A stretch of DNA of 64,000 nucleotides from Eopsaltria australis. Its lineage: Eukaryota; Chordata; Aves; Passeriformes; Petroicidae. Position numbers and translations under genes: made by a program. The notes beneath the pieces were generated by a model. That model saw only the letters and a list, made by a program, of their open reading frames with translations. It did no database searches and was not told where the DNA came from. Below, in pieces: positions 1 to 64,000 of this stretch (position 1 is its first letter; every line of letters starts with the position of its first letter). The DNA lies in assembly GCA_034509425.1 (NCBI GenBank), contig JAVTVJ010001773.1, positions 62,001 through 126,000 of the forward strand, read 5' to 3'.

Positions 1-58
1 TCGCCGAGGGGCCCGCGGCGCCGGCGAAGCGGCCCCGTTATCCCCTGTGCTTTTGCAG

Positions 59-56319
<56,261 letters not shown>

Positions 56320-57969
56320 TGTGCCCTCCTGCAGGACCTCGAGCCTCTTAGCTGAACTGAATGACATAGCAATATATATATATATAAAATAATTATTATT
56401 TTTGATCAGAACTCTATTTGCAGTGATATATAGTTGAACCATTTAAGTTATGTTCGTCCGAATGCCTGCCTCTCAGGATCCTGGTATCCTTTCCAGTTGC
56501 TTCTCACCTTCCTCTTCTCACTGTCTTCCCTCCATTTATTTTTTTTTTAGATGCTTTTCTCAAACCAGCAGTATTCCATATTTTCTGGTCCTGGGCGGAG
56601 AAATGCACTACAAGATGAATTAAAAGGTTTATTAATTACAGAGCGAGTCAAGCGGGACTTGCTGGTGCTCTGGAAAGGACGTGATTTCACAGGTTAAAGG
56701 GTTCTTGTGACTTTTGCTCTCAGTTGTTGCTGGATGGGATCAGTGAGAGACACAGAGAATGACTGTGACAACAAACTGTGAATTCAGGGAGAGTGAGGGC
56801 CCAGACACCAGCCTGTGTCACAGCCACACTGAGCCAGGAGCTGCACCTGAGCTGCTGCATTTGCTCCCGAGCTGCTGGAAGGGAGCTCAGGCCTTGGTGC
56901 TGTGGGATGAACCTGTGGAACAGGGAGATGCTTTGCTGGAGTGAGCAGGTGCCCTGTGTGAGCCGTGTGGGTTCAAGGTGTCACCTCTGCTCACTGGGTT
57001 CAGGTTCTCTTTCCTTCTCTTCATTTTTACTTGAAAAATTGCTTCTGAGTAATTCTGTGAAGCTTCTGTCAGTGCCACGTCCAGGTCCCCCAGAGCTGAT
57101 GCTGGAGGAGCATCAGCCTGTCCCTTCATGCTTGGAGAAAGGGAAGGAGCACTGAGGGGTGCAGGCTCCACTCCAGCCCTGCTCAGCTTGGGTCAGGCTG
57201 AATTTCCAGCTGGCATTTTGGCAGCTTTTCTGTCCTTCACGCACTTTACATGAAGAGCAGGCTAACTGTGCCCCAGAGCTCACGATCCTGCCAGATACAT
57301 CCAGTGCTTAAGCGGTTTTAAATCTCTTCTGGGGGTGGAGGCAGCTCGTTTGTGTCTCTGCATGTGACTCATAAAGTAATGGGACTTCTGGTTATGGTCA
57401 GAAAACTCAATTTCAATGCCTGTTACTCTGATACCCTTCTTATTTCCAGCCTGTGTTCCTCCTAATCCTGCACTACCACTGCTGCAGCCTCAGCGTGATG
57501 AGTTGTAAGTGGAAATTTCATTTCCATAGCCTCTGAAGCTTACTGTCTTAATGAATGGGGAACAATCATGCTAATTATTTGCCACACAATCAGTGATCTT
57601 AATGAAGTAAGACTCACACAGACTCAATGGGGTGTTTTTGAAATCAGTTTTCTGAAAAGAACCACTGGTTTGGTGTCTTTTGTAATGCTGTAGTAAAAGG
57701 TGTTCACTGCCCTGGGTCCTTGTGCAGGTCCCTGTGACAATCCCGGATTCCTGCTGGGAGAGGGACTGGCCCTTGGCTCTCAGCCACTGAATGCACTAAA
57801 GTCTCTCTTCAAAGTGATCAGTCAGAGTTCCTGGTGAGTAAAACCAGCAGCTGGCTCTGTGCTCACTGCCAGGACACTGGGGACTGTCCTCCCCAGCTGC
57901 TGCAGGACCCTGGGGGCTGTCCCCATGTCCCCTCTCCCTCCAGCCACCTCAGCAGCAGGCACAGCCCGC

Positions 57970-58010
57970 CAGGGTGACACAGGGTGACCCAGGGTGACAC
58001 AGGGTGACCC
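57970..58010 (+). repeat. 10-bp tandem repeat, four copies
   Basis: CAGGGTGACA alternates with CAGGGTGACC, two of each. Confidence 0.95.
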
Positions 58011-58787
58011 TGCACACCCAGCCTGGGCTGCACATGGAGCACAGAGGTGACACTGAGCTCCTGACCCCGACCCCGTGTGAGCACGGCCTGATCGTGTCCT
58101 CAGTGCCACCACGGCAGCAAAACCGGGGAAGATCTGCTTAATTGCTGAACTCAATCACTCCAAAGTGCTAATTGGTTACTTTAACCCAGCTTCCACCAAA
58201 GACACTTGTGTTGGGGAGTTGAATTTTTGTGGGTTTTCGTTTCTCTCCTCAGTGTTCAATCGATGCCGTCGAGCACACTGACAGACCCCAAAGCATTTTT
58301 ACAGTAGTACCGTGACAGGGAAATCCTGTTCCAGTTCTGAAACACATTCCTGAAACCCGATCAGCTGCATTAGCCTTTCTAGAAATAACCCACGACCTGT
58401 AGTTTCTGTTGTAGGTGGGTAAATACCCTCACACAGCCCTAGAAATACTGGGATAATGTCGATAATGTTCCTGATCCCCTGCCTCCAGAGGGAGGGGCGG
58501 GAGGGCAGGGGGATGCTCTGGGGTGGGATGCAGCAGGTGGAGCATCCTACACACCGAGCCTGGTGGCAGAAACTCCTTTGTGTCCCCGTGGAGCTGGAGC
58601 TGGGAGTGCCCATGGTCACCACAGTGACCACAGTGACCCACAGGGACCACAGTGACTTGTGTCCCCCCTGTCCCCCCTGGCACCTCTGCCTGCCAGATCC
58701 CTGGGCTCAAGTTTTGCACTCCGGTTGGGATCATCTGTTCCTGGTAATCATGAAGAAATGTTCCACTTGTAAACTTATGTACATTTT

Positions 58788-58793
58788 ATTAAA
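58788..58793 (+). terminator. AAK1: poly(A) signal of the long AAK1 transcript
   Basis: ATTAAA preceded by an AT-rich stretch (TTATGTACATTTT) and followed by a GTGCCTTCCTTCTCTC downstream element. It is the last good signal before NFU1 and probably marks the end of AAK1. Confidence 0.6.
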
Positions 58794-58998
58794 ACTGTAT
58801 CTGATGACAACCGGGTCTCCATTGTGCCTTCCTTCTCTCTCCCCTCCCCATGGAAAATATTTTTGCTGGATACAGGGAAGCTGGGTTTTAATGAGTTCTT
58901 CCTAAGTGCTGGGCTGGGTCTGGCCCTGCTGTTTTCTCTGGCAGCTGAGAAGTCGAGCTGATCTCGCTGCAAAGCTGCTGCTCCTCGGTGCTTTTCAC

Positions 58999-59158
58999 GC
59001 AGGGCTGGAGCAGCTGGGGCACGGGGAGATGTGCAGGCTGATTAAACGTGTTTTTCTGGATCATTCAGCTGCCAAGACTTGCTTAGTGCAAAATATTATC
59101 TGGGCTTCGCTGCACTTTGTAATTTCATTTCTGACTTGATGTAAATATCCATTGAGGG
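58999..59158 (+). repeat. Diverged repeat, copy A (pair with 61292-61468)
   Basis: It shares GCAGGGCTGG, TGGGGCAC, then TCAGCTGCCAAGACT, TGCAAAATA, TGGGCTT and GTAAAT with copy B, in the same order and orientation. It matches no CR1 part known to me; the family is unidentified. Confidence 0.75.
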
Positions 59159-59276
59159 GGACTCTGCTGCTTCTGGCTCTGCACAGCTCCGGGACAGGAG
59201 GGGACAGCCCAGGCCGGGCTCTGCTCGCGGGGGACAGGGACAGCAGAGAGGGAACGGCCTCAGGCTGGGCCAGGGG

Positions 59277-59425
59277 AGGTCCGGGTTGGATACTGGGGAA
59301 ATTCCTTCCTGGAAACTGGGAAGATCCCGTCATGGAAAGGGTGCCCGGGCCTGGCACAGCTGCGCAGCGCTGGAGTCGCCATCCCTGAGGGCTTTAACAG
59401 CCGTGAGGATGTGGCGCTCGGGCAC
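59277..59425 (+). mobile_element. CR1 LINE fragment at the NFU1 promoter edge
   Basis: GGTTGGATACTGGGGAAATT, TTCCTTCCTGGAAA, CATGGAAAGGGTGCCCGG, CCTGGCACAGCTG and GGAGTCGCCATCCCTGAGGG follow CR1 order. CpGs in it are retained, consistent with a location in an unmethylated island. Confidence 0.75.
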
Positions 59426-59514
59426 ACGGGGCAGCGGCGGCCCTGGCACTGCCGGGAGCGCTGCGACTCGCTGGCCCCGGTGGGCTCGGTGGCCCCGGCG
59501 GTCCTCGGTGGCCC

Positions 59515-59822
59515 CGGTGCCCGCCCCGCTCGGTCCCGTCCCGCCCGGTCCCGTCCCGCCCGGTCCCGTCCCGCTCCGCCCGGTCCCGCTCCGCTCGGTC
59601 CCGTCCCGCTCGGTCCCGTCCCGCTCCGCTCGGTCCCGTCCCGCTCCGCTCGGTCCCGTCCCGCCCCGCTCGGTCCCGCCCCGCTCGGTCCCGTCCCGCC
59701 CCGCTCGGTCCCGCCCCGCTCGGTCCCGTCCCGCCCCGCTCGGTCCCGCCCCGCTCGGTCCCGTCCCGTCCCGCTCGGTCCCGTCCCGCTCGGTCCCGTC
59801 CCGCTCGGTCCCGTCCCGTTCG
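59515..59822 (+). repeat. NFU1: GC-rich minisatellite in the NFU1 promoter
   Basis: Seventeen copies of CGGTCCC, spaced 15-20 bases, with CGTCCCGCTC-type spacers. The minus strand has regularly spaced GGGAC runs. It abuts the NFU1 start region and contains essentially only C, G and T on the + strand. Confidence 0.95.
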
Positions 59823-59830
59823 CCGCCGCC

Positions 59831-63622
<3,792 letters not shown>

Positions 63623-64000
63623 GTGAACAGGGAACGTTGCTGCTGGAGGAGTGAGTTAGTCTTGGGCTTTGGGTTTATTTAGGGAACACTGTGTTTTTCT
63701 TTGGGAATGTGATTTCATGGTTCAGCAGCTGATGTACAGGGAGTGTACGTCTGAAAGGTCCTGCAGTGTGTCAAAAAGTTAATTCAAATAAGAAAAATGG
63801 AATTTTAAATCATGATCTTTGGCTCTCTGGAATGGAAATAATTTGCTGTGGTGAGTTAATAAATGTGTCAGGTTCACAGATTTTTCTGTTAGGACTGTAG
63901 CTCTCAGAGAGTTATTTTGGAAATCAGTATAAAGAGCTTCTGTTAGAGCAACTTGATGGTTTTAACGTGGTCTGGAAAAGTGTTGCTATGGGGACAGAGC
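63623..64000 (+). other. NFU1: NFU1 intron 6, cut by the window edge
   Basis: AT-rich intron sequence with no element recognised; the gene continues to the right. Confidence 0.8.

Larger units (their letters stand above)
56320..58810 (+). other. AAK1: 3' UTR of the long AAK1 transcript
   Basis: Untranslated sequence after the AAK1L stop. It contains a TA dinucleotide run (56374-56386), a patch that looks conserved at 57.51-57.64 kb, a 10-bp repeat at 57.97 kb, and an ATTAAA signal at 58788. A possible 55-base exon at 57450-57504 is discussed in the findings. Confidence 0.7.
58811..59520. other. AAK1-NFU1 intergenic spacer
   Basis: About 0.7 kb before the NFU1 promoter array. It holds a segment at 58999-59158 that is repeated, diverged, in NFU1 intron 1, and a CR1 fragment at 59277-59425. 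No gene seen. Confidence 0.75.

Overview
This window is vertebrate nuclear DNA, almost certainly from a bird and probably a songbird. Several CR1 retrotransposon 3' ends carry the bird-type tail that resembles CCTTCCAACCCAAACCATT, a CpG-rich 5' end opens the window, and the genes are compact multi-exon genes with GT..AG introns. The species cannot be named from the sequence alone.

Positions 1-58.8 kb hold essentially one gene on the + strand: AAK1 (AP2-associated kinase 1). I traced 21 coding exons from the ATG at 203 to the TAG at 49645-49647. All junction phases close, giving a 956-residue protein, against 961 for human AAK1. A second terminal exon at 55193-56319 is open to a TAA and joins exon 20 in the same phase as exon 21. 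It replaces the short C-terminus with about 375 residues, giving a long AAK1L-type isoform of about 1300 residues that resembles the tail of the paralogue BMP2K. Exons 1-8 make the Numb-associated-kinase-family kinase domain, exons 9-13 a Pro/Gln-rich linker, and exons 14-21 the NPF/DPF/acidic-leucine motifs used for AP2 and clathrin binding.

Positions 59.8-64 kb hold the 5' part of NFU1 (mitochondrial iron-sulfur scaffold) on the same strand. Exons 1-6 encode the targeting peptide, the Nfu N-terminal domain and the start of the C-terminal domain. The exon with the CxxC cluster-binding motif lies beyond the window. The AAK1-NFU1 order and shared orientation match human chromosome 2p13. The two genes are about 1 kb apart, measured from the last AAK1 poly(A) signal to the NFU1 start codon, and act in unrelated processes: endocytic adaptor phosphorylation and Fe-S cluster delivery.

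The rest is intron, UTR and repeat. Intron 1 of AAK1 is 20 kb. There are eight recognisable CR1 remnants, a 27-copy 35-bp minisatellite directly before exon 4, a GC-rich array in the NFU1 promoter, and a 36-bp array in NFU1 intron 1. The most unusual signals sit at splice sites: a duplicated donor at AAK1 exon 13, a five-fold 10-bp run of donor-like units at NFU1 exon 1, and acceptor-like units repeated upstream of AAK1 exon 4. I found no CRISPR array, operon, integrated provirus, tRNA or rRNA. I saw no wholly novel gene system.
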